A DNA stretch of 25,518 nt from CAMPJU01 sp046566095 (lineage in GTDB: Bacteria > Pseudomonadota > Gammaproteobacteria > Xanthomonadales > Xanthomonadaceae), in NCBI GenBank assembly GCA_046566095.1, contig JBKHXI010000145.1, positions 1 to 25,518 of the forward strand, read 5' to 3'. The notes beneath the pieces are model-generated. The model made no database searches, was not told the origin of the DNA, and saw nothing but the letters and a program-made list of their open reading frames with translations. Shown one piece after another: positions 8,033-15,533 of this stretch. A program made the position numbers and the translations under genes. Positions within the stretch are counted from its first letter, which is position 1. Every line of letters starts with the position of its first letter.

Positions 8033-9437
8033 CGGTCCCCTCCCCCCGGGTCCTGCCGGCGCCCTGCAGCAGCGCGTTGACGATGCGGTCCATGCGGCTG
8101 CCGTGCGAACCCTTGACCAGCAGCCGCACGTCGCCGCGCCCGGACAGGTCCTCGCGCAGCGCCTGCGCCAGCGCGTCGTGGCCGTCGAAGGCGCGCCCGC
8201 GCTCGCCGAAGGCTTCCGCCGCGTGCGCGCTCAGCTCGCCGAGCGCGTACAGGCGGGCGATGCCGGCGGCCTTCGCCCGGCGCCCGGCCTCGGCATGCAG
8301 CGCGGCGGCGTCCGCGCCCAGTTCGCGCATGTCGCCCAGCACCAGCCAGGCCTCGCCCGCACCGGCGGCGAGCAGGTCGATGGCCGCGTGCAGCGAGCCG
8401 GGGTTGGCGTTGTAGCTGTCGTCGATCAGGGTCGCGCCTCCGGGCAGGCGGTGGCTGACCAGCCGCCCGGCCACCGGCCGCGCCGCCGCCAGGCCTTCGC
8501 GCACCGCGTCCAGGCCGGCGCCGGCGGCCAGCGCCAGGCTGGCGGCGGCCAGCGCGTTGCGCACGTTGTGGCGGCCCGGCAGCGCCAGCGTCACCTCGGC
8601 CTCGCCCTGAGGCGCGACCAGCACGAAACGGGTGCCGTCCGGGCCGGGGCGGATGTCGCGGGCGGTCACGTCGGCGCTGGCCTCGATCCCGAAGCGCAGC
8701 AGCTGGCGGCCGTGGGCGCGCTCGGCGAAGTACGGGGCGAAGGCGTCGTCGGCGTTGATCACCGCGGTGCCGCCGGCCGGCAGCGCGTCGTAGATCGCGG
8801 CCTTGGTGTCGGCCACGCCGAACAGGCTGTCCATCCGCTCCAGGTGCGCCGGTGCGATGTTGTTGACCACCGACACGTCCGGGCGCACCACGGTGGTCAG
8901 GTAGGCGATGTCGCCGGGTTTGCCGGCGCCCATCTCGTAGATCGCGAAGTCGGCGTCCTCGGGCGCGTCGATCACCGCCAGCGGCAGGCCGATCTCGTTG
9001 TTGTGGTTGCCGGGGTTGGCGTAGGCCTTGCCGCAGCGCGACAGGATCGACAGCACCAGGGCCTTGACCGTGGTCTTGCCGTTGCTGCCGGTGATCCCGA
9101 CCACCCGTGCGCGGCCGTTGCGGGCGCGCTGCAGCGAGGCGGCCAGCGCCGCCAGCGCGCGCTGGGTGTCGGCGACCACCACCTGCGGCAGCGCCACCTG
9201 CAGCTGGCGCGCGACCAGCAGCGCGCGGGCGCCGCCCTCCAGCGCCGCCTGGGCGTGGTCGTGGCCGTCGAAGCGCTCGCCGCGCAGTGCCACGAACAGC
9301 ACCGCGCGGCCGTCGCCGGGGTCCAGCCCGCGGGTGTCGGTGGAGACCGCGTCGATCAGCACGTCGTGCGCGGCGTCGGCGCCGACCAGGCGGCCGCCGG
9401 CGGCGTCGGCCAGGCGCGAGAGCGGCATCGGCCTCAT
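8022..9437 (-). CDS. murF: UDP-MurNAc-tripeptide--D-alanyl-D-alanine ligase
   Basis: Cytoplasmic Mur ligase that adds D-Ala-D-Ala to the UDP-MurNAc-tripeptide. The 471-residue product shows the three Mur domains: a UDP-binding N-terminal domain with VSTDTRGLDPGDG (31-43), a central ATPase domain with GITGSNGKTTVKA (114-126), GNHNNEIGLPLAV and VNNIAPAHLE, and a C-terminal domain with IDDSYNANPGSLHAAI and KGSHGSRMDRIV. The first ATG (9437) overlaps the murE stop as ATGA and is preferred over the in-frame ATG three codons later. The 3' end overlaps mraY by 11 nt. Confidence 0.96.
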   Translation of the reverse strand: MRPMPLSRLADAAGGRLVGADAAHDVLIDAVSTDTRGLDPGDGRAVLFVALRGERFDGHDHAQAALEGGARALLVARQLQVALPQVVVADTQRALAALAASLQRARNGRARVVGITGSNGKTTVKALVLSILSRCGKAYANPGNHNNEIGLPLAVIDAPEDADFAIYEMGAGKPGDIAYLTTVVRPDVSVVNNIAPAHLERMDSLFGVADTKAAIYDALPAGGTAVINADDAFAPYFAERAHGRQLLRFGIEASADVTARDIRPGPDGTRFVLVAPQGEAEVTLALPGRHNVRNALAAASLALAAGAGLDAVREGLAAARPVAGRLVSHRLPGGATLIDDSYNANPGSLHAAIDLLAAGAGEAWLVLGDMRELGADAAALHAEAGRRAKAAGIARLYALGELSAHAAEAFGERGRAFDGHDALAQALREDLSGRGDVRLLVKGSHGSRMDRIVNALLQGAGRTRGEGTDAA

Positions 9438-10918
9438 CGCCAGGCCTCCAGCGCGGCGCGCGCGACCGCGGTGTCGTCGAAGGGATGGCGCACGCCGGCG
9501 ATCTCCTGGTAGGGCTCGTGGCCCTTTCCGGCCACCAGCACGATGTCGTCGGGACCGGCCTGGCCGATCGCGCGCGCGATCGCCCGGCTGCGGTCGCGCT
9601 CGACGGCGGCCTCGCGCGGCCGGACGAAGCCGGCGACGATGTCGGCCACGATCGCGTCACCGTCCTCGCCGCGCGGGTTGTCGTCGGTGACGATCACCGC
9701 GTTGGCGCCGGCCTCGGCGATGGCGGCCATCTGCGGGCGCTTGCCGGCGTCGCGCTCGCCGCCGCAGCCGAACACGCAGACCAGGCGCCCGGCGGCGTGC
9801 GCGCGCAGCGTGGCCAGCGCCTGTTCCAGCGCGTCGGGGGTGTGCGCGTAGTCGATCACCACCAGCGGCCGGCCGTCGCCGCCGAGCCGGTTCATGCGGC
9901 CGCGGATCGGCTGCAGCCTGCCGAGCAGGCCGGCGATCGCGCCGGGCGCGTCGCCCAGCGCGTGCAGCACCCCGGCCACGGCCAGCAGGTTGTCGACGTT
10001 GAAGCGCCCCAGCAGCGGCGAGCGCACCGGGTGGCGCTCGTCTCCGGCGACCAGGTCGAAACCGATGCCGTCGCGGTCGAGCCGGATCCGCTCGGCGCAC
10101 AGGCGCGCGCCGGGCGCGCCGCGCGAACTCAGGCCCAGCGCGCGCACGCCCGCGGGCAGGTCCGCCAGCAGGCGGCGGCCGAAGGCGTCGTCGAGGTTGA
10201 TCGCCGCCGCGCGCAGCCCGGGCCAGGCGAACAGCCGCGCCTTGGCCGCGCCGTAGGATTCCATGTCGCCGTGGTAGTCGAGGTGGTCGCGGCTGAGGTT
10301 TGTGAACACCGCCACGTCGAAATGCACGCCGTCGACCCGGCCCTGGTCGAGCGCGTGCGAACTGACCTCCATCGCCACCGCCTGCGCGCCGGCGTCGCGC
10401 AGTTCGGCGAGCAGCGCGTGCAGCTGCAGCACCAGCGGCGTGGTGAAGCCGGTGGCGACCTCCTGCCCGTGCAGGCCGGCGCCCAGCGTCCCGATGGTCG
10501 CGCTGCGCAGGCCCTGCAGCCGCCAGGCCTGGGCCAGCAGCTGCACGGTCGAGGTCTTGCCGTTGGTGCCGGTGACCCCCGCCATGCGCATGCGCGCGCT
10601 GGGCCGGTCGTACAGGCGGTCGGCCATCGCCCCGAGCCGCGCGCGCAGGCCGGGCACGGCGATCGCGTCGGCCGGCGCCGGCAGGCCTTCGGGCGCCGGC
10701 GGCTCGAACAGGACCGCGACCGCGCCCGCGGCGCGCGCCTGCTCGACGAACTGCAGGCCGTGCAGGCCGGACTGGCTGTCGTCGACCGGAGCGATCGCGA
10801 CGAAGGCGTCGCCCGGACGCACCGCGCGGCTGTCCTGGACCAGGCGCGTCACCTGCAGCCCGTCCGGCACGCCCGGCACGTCGGGCAGCAGTTGCGCCAG
10901 CGGCATCGCGCGGCTCAT
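9434..10918 (-). CDS. murE: UDP-MurNAc-tripeptide synthetase, meso-diaminopimelate-adding type
   Basis: Cytoplasmic Mur ligase that adds the third stem residue. The 494-residue product has the ATP loop GVTGTNGKTSTVQ (114-126), MEVSSHALDQGR (183-194), the expected carbamylated lysine K226 in YGAAKARLF, and the amino-acid specificity motif DNPR (413-416). DNPR is the signature of enzymes that use meso-diaminopimelate, as expected for a Gram-negative cell wall. The ATG overlaps the ftsI stop as ATGA and the stop overlaps murF as ATGA. No irregularities seen. Confidence 0.96.
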   Translation of the reverse strand: MSRAMPLAQLLPDVPGVPDGLQVTRLVQDSRAVRPGDAFVAIAPVDDSQSGLHGLQFVEQARAAGAVAVLFEPPAPEGLPAPADAIAVPGLRARLGAMADRLYDRPSARMRMAGVTGTNGKTSTVQLLAQAWRLQGLRSATIGTLGAGLHGQEVATGFTTPLVLQLHALLAELRDAGAQAVAMEVSSHALDQGRVDGVHFDVAVFTNLSRDHLDYHGDMESYGAAKARLFAWPGLRAAAINLDDAFGRRLLADLPAGVRALGLSSRGAPGARLCAERIRLDRDGIGFDLVAGDERHPVRSPLLGRFNVDNLLAVAGVLHALGDAPGAIAGLLGRLQPIRGRMNRLGGDGRPLVVIDYAHTPDALEQALATLRAHAAGRLVCVFGCGGERDAGKRPQMAAIAEAGANAVIVTDDNPRGEDGDAIVADIVAGFVRPREAAVERDRSRAIARAIGQAGPDDIVLVAGKGHEPYQEIAGVRHPFDDTAVARAALEAWR

Positions 10919-12819
10919 CGCGGCGCCTCCGTCGCGGGGGCGGCGTCGGCCAGGGTCGCCGGCGCGGTCGCGGGGCCGGTCGTCGCGCCGGTCGCAGGTC
11001 CGGCCGCGGCGCCGGCCGCCGTGCGCGGCGCCGGCCCGGCCGCACGCGCGGCCAGCCGCGCGCGCTCGGCCTCGGCCCGGGCCTGCGCCGCCAGCCAGGT
11101 GTCCAGGTCGTCCGGCGGCACGTCCATCAGCCGCAGCGCGCCGGCCATCACGTCGTGGAACACCGGCGCGGCGACCGCGCCGCCGCCGTAGCCGTAGCCG
11201 CGGCTGGCATCGGGCTCGTTGATCAGCACCACCATCGCGAAGCGCGGGTTGCTGGCCGGCACCAGGCCGGCGAACAGCGACGAGTAGCGGCGCGCATAGC
11301 CGCCGCCGCTGGCCTGGCGCGAGGTGCCGGTCTTGCCGGCGACCCGGTAGCCGAGGATCGCCGCGCGGGTCGCGGTGCCGCCGGGCAGGGTCACCGTTTC
11401 CATCATCCGCACCACTTCGGCGGCGACCTGCGGATCGACCACCTGCTCGGCCTCGCCCGACTGGCCCTTGACGAAGGTCGGCGCGATCCGGCGCCCGCCG
11501 TTGCCCAGCGCCGCGTAGGCCTGCGCCAGCTGCAGCGGGGTCACCGACAGGCCGTATCCGTAGGAAATCGTCGCCTTCGAGGAACCGCTCCAGTGCGCCG
11601 GGTCCGGCAGCACCCCGGAGGACTCGCCGGGGAAGCCGCTGCCGGTGCTTCGGCCGTAGCCGACCCGGTGCAGGTAGCGGTGGAAATCCGCGTCCGGCAG
11701 TTTCTGCGCGATCTTGATCGAGCCCACGTTGGAGCTCTTGGTGATCACCCCGGTCACGTCCAGCAGGCCGTAGTTGCGCAGGTCGCGCGGGGCGAAGCGG
11801 CCGATCTGGATCCAGCCCGGGCTGGTCTGGATCGGGGTGCCGGGGGTCACCACGCCGGCGTCGAGCGCGGCGGCCACGGTGAACGGCTTCATGGTCGAAC
11901 CGGGCTCGACCACGTCGGTGACCGCGCGGTTGCGGCGGCCATCGCGGTCGCGGCCGTCGACCGCGTTCGGGTTGTAGGACGGCAGGTTGGCCATCGCCAG
12001 CACTTCGCCGGTGGCCACGTCCAGCACCACCACCGAGCCGCTGCTGGCCGAGTGCTCCAGCAGCGCCTCCTTCAGTTCGCGATAGGCCAGGTACTGGATG
12101 CGGCGGTCGATCGACAGCACCAGGTCGCGGCCCGGCTCCGGCGGCGCCAGCAGGTCGACGTTCTCCACGATCCGGCCGCGGCGGTCGCGGATCACCTTCT
12201 TGCGCCCGGGGGTGCCGCGCAGCCATTCGTCGAAGGCCAGCTCCAGGCCCTCCTGGCCCTGGTCGTCGATGTTGGTGAAGCCCAGCACGTGGGCCATCGC
12301 CTCGCCCTGCGGGTAGAAGCGGCGGAACTCGCGCTGGCTGGCCACGCCGGGGATCTCCAGCGCCAGGATCCGGCGCGCGGCGGCCGGGTTCATGCGGCGC
12401 TTGAGGTAGACGAATTCCTTGTCGGCGCGCTGGCCGAGCTTGCGCACCAGGTGCTCGTGCGGGATCCCGAGCGCCTCGGCCAGCTGCGGCAGGCGGTCGG
12501 GCGCCTTCAGCAGTTCCTGCGGATTGCCCCAGACCGACTCGACCGGCGAGGACACCGCCACCGGTTCGCCGTGGCGGTCGGTGATCATGCCGCGCGAGAC
12601 CGGGATCGGCAGCTCGCGCAGGATCCGCGCGTCGCCCTGCTTGCGGTAGAAGGCGCCGTCCACCAGCTGCAGTTCGACCGCGCGCACCACCAGCGCCAGC
12701 GAGCACAGGGCCAGGGTGCCGCCGACCAGCGCCAGCCGCGCGCGCAGGTTGAACTGCCCGCGCCGGCGCGGGGCGGCCGGCTGCTTCTTGCGCGCGCTGC
12801 GCCCGCCCTGCCCGCTCAT
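10915..12819 (-). CDS. ftsI: Septal peptidoglycan transpeptidase FtsI (PBP3)
   Basis: Inner-membrane class B penicillin-binding protein that cross-links septal peptidoglycan with FtsW. The 634-residue product has a basic cytoplasmic start, one membrane helix (about 27-48), a pedestal domain with the SRGMITDRHGEPVAVSSP motif, and a transpeptidase domain with SxxK (S308-K311 in PGSTMKPF), SSN (362-364) and KTGT (496-499). After about residue 575 comes a 60-residue Ala/Pro/Thr/Gly-rich tail with GPAT-like repeats that the core enzyme does not need. The ATG at 12819 overlaps the ftsL stop as ATGA; the stop overlaps murE as ATGA. Confidence 0.97.
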   Translation of the reverse strand: MSGQGGRSARKKQPAAPRRRGQFNLRARLALVGGTLALCSLALVVRAVELQLVDGAFYRKQGDARILRELPIPVSRGMITDRHGEPVAVSSPVESVWGNPQELLKAPDRLPQLAEALGIPHEHLVRKLGQRADKEFVYLKRRMNPAAARRILALEIPGVASQREFRRFYPQGEAMAHVLGFTNIDDQGQEGLELAFDEWLRGTPGRKKVIRDRRGRIVENVDLLAPPEPGRDLVLSIDRRIQYLAYRELKEALLEHSASSGSVVVLDVATGEVLAMANLPSYNPNAVDGRDRDGRRNRAVTDVVEPGSTMKPFTVAAALDAGVVTPGTPIQTSPGWIQIGRFAPRDLRNYGLLDVTGVITKSSNVGSIKIAQKLPDADFHRYLHRVGYGRSTGSGFPGESSGVLPDPAHWSGSSKATISYGYGLSVTPLQLAQAYAALGNGGRRIAPTFVKGQSGEAEQVVDPQVAAEVVRMMETVTLPGGTATRAAILGYRVAGKTGTSRQASGGGYARRYSSLFAGLVPASNPRFAMVVLINEPDASRGYGYGGGAVAAPVFHDVMAGALRLMDVPPDDLDTWLAAQARAEAERARLAARAAGPAPRTAAGAAAGPATGATTGPATAPATLADAAPATEAPR

Positions 12820-13082
12820 GGCCGCACCACCACGGTTTCCTCGGGGGCGGGGAAGCGCATGCCCAGGCGCTGGCGCGCCACCTGGTCGATGCGGTTGCTC
12901 TCCGCCCAGGTCGCCTGCTCCAGCTGCAGCCGGCCGAACTCGATGTCCAGCTCGTCGCGGACCGCCTCCAGCCGGGTCAGCGCGGCGAACGACTGGCGAT
13001 GCTCGTGGCGCGCGTGCACCACGGCGATGGCGCTGGCGATGTTCGCCAGCGCCAGCAGCGCCACCAGCACCGGCAGCCTCAC
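12816..13082 (-). CDS. ftsL: Cell division protein FtsL
   Basis: Small bitopic divisome protein that forms a coiled coil with FtsB and is held by FtsQ. The 88-residue product starts at GTG (13082-13080), overlapping the rsmH stop as GTGA. It consists of a membrane helix right at the start (RLPVLVALLALANIASAIAV, about 2-21) and a heptad-like periplasmic helix from HARHEHRQSFAALTRLEA through QLEQATWAESNRIDQVA, ending RLGMRFPAPEETVVVRP. Sequence is poorly conserved in this family, so the call rests on topology, length and position between rsmH and ftsI. Upstream in-frame codons exist but run inside rsmH. Confidence 0.92.
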   Translation of the reverse strand: MRLPVLVALLALANIASAIAVVHARHEHRQSFAALTRLEAVRDELDIEFGRLQLEQATWAESNRIDQVARQRLGMRFPAPEETVVVRP

Positions 13083-14038
13083 CGGCCGCCCCCCGCGCCG
13101 GGCAGGCGCTCGGCGATCCGCAGCACCGCGCTGCGCGCGCGCGGGTTGGCGGCCCGTTCCGCCGCATCGGCCCGGTGCGCGCCGCCGATGGCGCGCAGGC
13201 TCGGCACGAAGGCGGCGCCGGCCGGCGGGCGGCGGCGGTCGGCCGGCGGCGCCTTGGCGCGGGCGGCGATGAAGCGCTTGACGATCCGGTCCTCCAGCGA
13301 ATGGAAGCTGATCGCCACCAGCCGCCCGCCGGGCCGCAGCCGGTCGTGGGCGGCGCAAAGGCCCTTCTCCAGATCCTCCAGTTCGCGGTTCACGTGGATC
13401 CGGATCGCCTGGAAGCTGCGGGTGGCCGGGTGGATCTTCGAGTCGCCGCGCGGCAGGACCGAGGCGATCAGTTCGGCCAGCTGCGCGGTGCGCTCCAGCG
13501 GCTGCTCCCGGCGGCGGGCGACGATGGCGCGCGCGATCCGGCGCGAATGGCGCTCCTCGCCCAGGGTCCAGAGCACGTCGGCGATCTCGCCTTCGTCGGC
13601 GCGCGCCAGCCATTGCGCGGCGGACTCGCCGGCGGCCGGGTCCATGCGCATGTCCAGCGGCCCGTCCTTGGCGAACGAGAAGCCGCGCGCGGCCACGTCC
13701 AGCTGCGGCGAGGACACGCCCAGGTCCAGCAGCACCCCGTCCAGGCCGGCGGCGGTCGCGTCCCAGGACGCCAGCTCGGCGAAGCTGCCCTGGCGCACGG
13801 CCACGCGCGGATCGGCGCCGAATTCGCGCCTGGCCACCGCGATCGCCTCCGGGTCCTTGTCCATCAGCAGCAGCCGGCCTCCCGGGCCGAGTCGTTGCAG
13901 CACCCCGCGCGCATGCCCGCCGCGGCCGAAGGTGCCGTCCAGGTAGGTTCCCTCCGCCTCGATCCGCAGCCCCTCCAGGGCCTGCGCGAACATGACGGGC
14001 TGGTGGCCGGACCGGGCATCCGGGCCACCCGCCGTCAC
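13079..14038 (-). CDS. rsmH: 16S rRNA (cytosine-1402-N4)-methyltransferase RsmH (MraW)
   Basis: S-adenosylmethionine-dependent enzyme that N4-methylates C1402 in the ribosomal P site; RsmI, also in this window, adds the 2'-O-methyl to the same nucleotide. The 319-residue product starts at GTG (14038-14036), overlapping the mraZ stop as GTGA. Motifs are HQPVMFAQALEGL near the start, the SAM loop LDGTFGRGGHARGVL (33-47), D60 in LLLMDKDPEA, LDLGVSSPQLD, and ISFHSLEDRIVKRF. Length is typical. The final 12 residues are Gly/Arg-rich and overlap the ftsL start. Confidence 0.96.
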   Translation of the reverse strand: MTAGGPDARSGHQPVMFAQALEGLRIEAEGTYLDGTFGRGGHARGVLQRLGPGGRLLLMDKDPEAIAVARREFGADPRVAVRQGSFAELASWDATAAGLDGVLLDLGVSSPQLDVAARGFSFAKDGPLDMRMDPAAGESAAQWLARADEGEIADVLWTLGEERHSRRIARAIVARRREQPLERTAQLAELIASVLPRGDSKIHPATRSFQAIRIHVNRELEDLEKGLCAAHDRLRPGGRLVAISFHSLEDRIVKRFIAARAKAPPADRRRPPAGAAFVPSLRAIGGAHRADAAERAANPRARSAVLRIAERLPGAGGGR

Positions 14039-14481
14039 AGCTGCAGGTCGAGCAGGTCCGCGCCCAGATCCTCGTCAGAGATCGTCTGCCGGATCTGTTC
14101 GTGGTGCGCCTGCTCGCTCCACAGCTCGAACTTGTCGCCCATGCCCAGCAGCACCGCGCGGCGCTCGATGCCGACCGCGCTGCGATGGCTGGCGGGAATG
14201 GAAATGCGGCCGCTGCCGTCGGGCTCGACCACGGTCGCCGCGCCGACCAGCTTGAGCTGGAAGGTGCGGCTGATGCGCTTGGTCCTGGGCAGGGCGTTGA
14301 CCTGGTCGCGGACCTGCTCCCAGACCGCGTGCGGGTACAGGTAGAGGCAGCCGGACTCGAAGGGGTTGTAGGTGATCACCAGGCGGTTGCCGCACTCGCG
14401 CGCGACCTGCTCGCGCCAGGCGGTCGGGATCGCCAGCCGGCCCTTGTCGTCGATGGTGATGGCGGTCTCGCCCTGGAACAT
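14035..14481 (-). CDS. mraZ: Transcriptional regulator MraZ
   Basis: Two-domain SpoVT/AbrB-fold DNA-binding protein; in E. coli it represses its own dcw promoter and acts as an oligomeric ring. The product is 148 residues, the usual length. Each half carries a DxxGR motif: DDKGRLAIP (11-19) and DGSGRISIP (88-96). It is the first gene of the operon, starts at ATG 14481 after a 5' leader of roughly 75 nt and overlaps rsmH as GTGA. G-rich repeats in the leader are a plausible target (separate entry). No strong Shine-Dalgarno motif is seen, only GGGCAGG just upstream of the ATG. Confidence 0.96.
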   Translation of the reverse strand: MFQGETAITIDDKGRLAIPTAWREQVARECGNRLVITYNPFESGCLYLYPHAVWEQVRDQVNALPRTKRISRTFQLKLVGAATVVEPDGSGRISIPASHRSAVGIERRAVLLGMGDKFELWSEQAHHEQIRQTISDEDLGADLLDLQL

Positions 14482-14531
14482 CGCCTGCCCGGTGGAGGTG
14501 CCCGTCTGCGGCGGGCTTCATGCCACGGGAT

Positions 14532-14555
14532 CCCCCGGTTTCCCCGGATTCCCCA
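14532..14555 (-). promoter_or_regulatory. Candidate MraZ operator: three G-tract direct repeats
   Basis: On the minus strand three GGGG blocks follow each other at exact 9-bp spacing (14551-14554, 14542-14545 and 14533-14536), each block trailed by A-rich then CC bases. They sit just downstream of the predicted -10 box. Known MraZ operators are tandem TGGG-type repeats at a similar spacing near the mraZ start site, so autoregulation is a reasonable inference. Position and periodicity are seen; binding is not shown. Confidence 0.55.
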
Positions 14556-14564
14556 CGTGTTGCC

Positions 14565-14593
14565 ACCTTAGGATCGGCCCACAGGCTTGTCAA
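14565..14593 (-). promoter_or_regulatory. Sigma70-type promoter of the dcw operon
   Basis: On the minus strand a perfect TTGACA (14593-14588) is followed, after exactly 17 bp, by TAAGGT (14570-14565), which has the TA...T core of a -10 box. The start site would fall near 14558. This is the only strong promoter-like pair upstream of the 13 overlapping genes and corresponds in place to the E. coli mra promoter. Confidence 0.65.
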
Positions 14594-14824
14594 CAACTTT
14601 CCGACGCAATTTCGCTTTTGCCATCAATGGCTTGCGGCGCACTTCAGAGTCTGGTTCAAGAGTTATCCACTAGCTGCTGTTTCGTCTCATTTTTTGAGAC
14701 TGGCCTGTCCGACTGGGGCGATCCGCGGACTTCCCGGGCGCCACCGGCGGTGGATGCTGCGCCGCAGCAACCACGAGAACGGCCCCGGCGCGATCCGGCG
14801 CGGGCGCGGGCCACATCGCCCCCG
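14594..14824. other. Intergenic stretch with no recognised gene
   Basis: The part at 14594-14720 is noticeably less GC-rich than the rest of the window. It holds a short inverted repeat GTCTCA-N5-TGAGAC (14684-14700) and a lone DnaA-box-like nonamer TTATCCACT (14663-14671, one mismatch to the consensus end). Neither has supporting copies nearby. From 14720 to 14824 I see no gene or clear signal. Confidence 0.5.
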
Positions 14825-14848
14825 ATCGCGGGCAAGGCCCGCTCCTAC
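14825..14848 (-). repeat. Solitary GTAG-headed REP arm, type B
   Basis: Read on the minus strand this is the B arm: GTAGGA, a 6-bp stem GCGGGC/GCCCGC around a CTT loop, then GAT. No A partner is seen to its left, so it looks like half of a broken unit. It lies in the gap between rnpB and mraZ. Confidence 0.8.
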
Positions 14849-14909
14849 GAAAGCCCGGCACCTCGGGCGCGATCGCACATGGGCGCACCCCGACAGCCCG
14901 GCACCCCTC

Positions 14910-14933
14910 GTAGGAGCGCCCCTTGGGCGCGAT
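14910..14933 (+). repeat. Solitary GTAG-headed REP arm, type A
   Basis: Plus-strand A arm: GTAGGA, stem GCGCCC/GGGCGC around CTT, then GAT. It is an exact match to the A arms of the paired units at 18289-21228, but no B arm follows it before the next A arm. Confidence 0.8.
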
Positions 14934-14995
14934 CGGACGCGGGCGCACCCCCCGCGGCACCCCTCGTCGGACCTGGGCGCACCCCCTGCCCACTC

Positions 14996-15019
14996 GTAGG
15001 AGCGCCCCTTGGGCGCGAT
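14996..15019 (+). repeat. Solitary GTAG-headed REP arm, type A
   Basis: Second exact plus-strand A arm, 86 bp after the previous one and in the same orientation. Between the two is a GC-rich stretch containing GGGCGCACCCC repeats that look like decayed copies. Confidence 0.8.
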
Positions 15020-15054
15020 CGTGACGGACGACCTCTCCCGACAGCCCGCACGCC

Positions 15055-15078
15055 GCAGGAGCACCCCTTCGACGCGAT
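15055..15078 (+). repeat. Degenerate REP arm, type A
   Basis: Matches the A arm with several changes (GCAG instead of GTAG, stem GCACCC opposite GACGC). It ends 23 bp from the rnpB 3' end, so on the minus strand it would form a weak hairpin after RNase P RNA. Judged a decayed copy. Confidence 0.55.
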
Positions 15079-15101
15079 CGGGCGGCGAAGTTGGAAGAAG
15101 A

Positions 15102-15460
15102 GGGCGGAGCCGGCCGATAAGCCGGGTTCTGTCGTGGACAGTCATTCCTCTGGGCGCTGCGTCGCCGCAGCGCTCGAGCAGCCTACCCGGACCCGACGCG
15201 GGCCGCGTCGTGGGGTCCCTATTTGGCCTTGCTCCCGGTGGGGTTTGCCGTGCCGGTCCGTTGCCGGACTCGCGGTGCGCTCTTACCGCACCGTTTCACC
15301 CTTGCCACGCGCCCTCGCGGGCCGTTCGGCGGTCTGCTCTCTGTTGCACTCTCCGTCGGCTCGCGCCGCCCAGGCGTTACCTGGCACCGTGCCCTGTGGA
15401 GCCCGGACTTTCCTCGGCACCCCGCGAACGGGATGACGCGACTGCCTGGCCGACTCCGCC
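15102..15460 (-). ncRNA. rnpB: RNase P RNA, bacterial type A
   Basis: Catalytic RNA subunit of RNase P, which matures tRNA 5' ends. On the minus strand the conserved signatures appear in order: GGAGTCGGCCAGGCAGTCGC at the 5' end, GAGGAAAGTCCGGGCTCC, CAGGGCACGGTGCCAGGTAA, GCCTGGGCGG, the GAGAGTGCAACAGAGAGCAG region, GGTAAGAGCGCACCG, and the 3' region ACAGAACCCGGCTTATCGG. The two ends pair (GGCGGAG with CTCCGCC, then CGGCC with GGCCG) as helix P1, which fixes the boundaries to within a few bases. The roughly 359-nt size is normal for type A. An extended -10 promoter lies 6 bp upstream. No clear U-tract terminator is visible. Confidence 0.96.
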
Positions 15461-15465
15461 CTGGA

Positions 15466-15492
15466 ATTATCGCATGTAAAAACAGGGGTCAG
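15466..15492 (-). promoter_or_regulatory. Extended -10 promoter of rnpB, with a repeat-derived -35
   Basis: On the minus strand TGC-GATAAT (15474-15466) is an extended -10 element placed 6 bp before the RNase P RNA 5' end. The only -35-like hexamer at reasonable distance is CTGACC (15492-15487, 15-bp spacer), which lies within the neighbouring palindrome. The extended -10 may make a good -35 unnecessary. Confidence 0.65.
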
Positions 15493-15533
15493 AGTGCACT
15501 TTCACGTGAATGTGAAAGTGCACTCTGACCCCT
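15484..15533. repeat. 50-nt palindrome overlapping the rsmI stop and the rnpB promoter region
   Basis: A 22-bp perfect inverted repeat (arm beginning AGGGGTCAGAGTGCACTT) surrounds a 6-nt loop GTGAAT. It provides the last 13 or so codons and the TGA stop of rsmI. Read in the rsmI direction, it is followed after a G by TTTTT (from about 15482 down), so it could act as an intrinsic terminator that insulates rnpB. The GGGGTCAGAGTGCACTTT arm is, from memory, a recurrent dispersed sequence in gammaproteobacteria, sometimes near Y1-type transposase genes; this needs a search. No target duplication is seen. Confidence 0.85.

Noticed and set aside
14481..14521. Upstream ATG at 14521 in the mraZ leader as the start of a 5' ORF
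   Set aside because: It is out of frame with mraZ, its product reads through mraZ in a shadow frame, and no ribosome-binding site precedes it.
14372..15436. ORFs across the rnpB-mraZ gap on both strands (for example 14372-15436 plus, 14687-15145 minus)
   Set aside because: They are built from REP arms and the complement of RNase P RNA; no conserved domain or ribosome-binding site.
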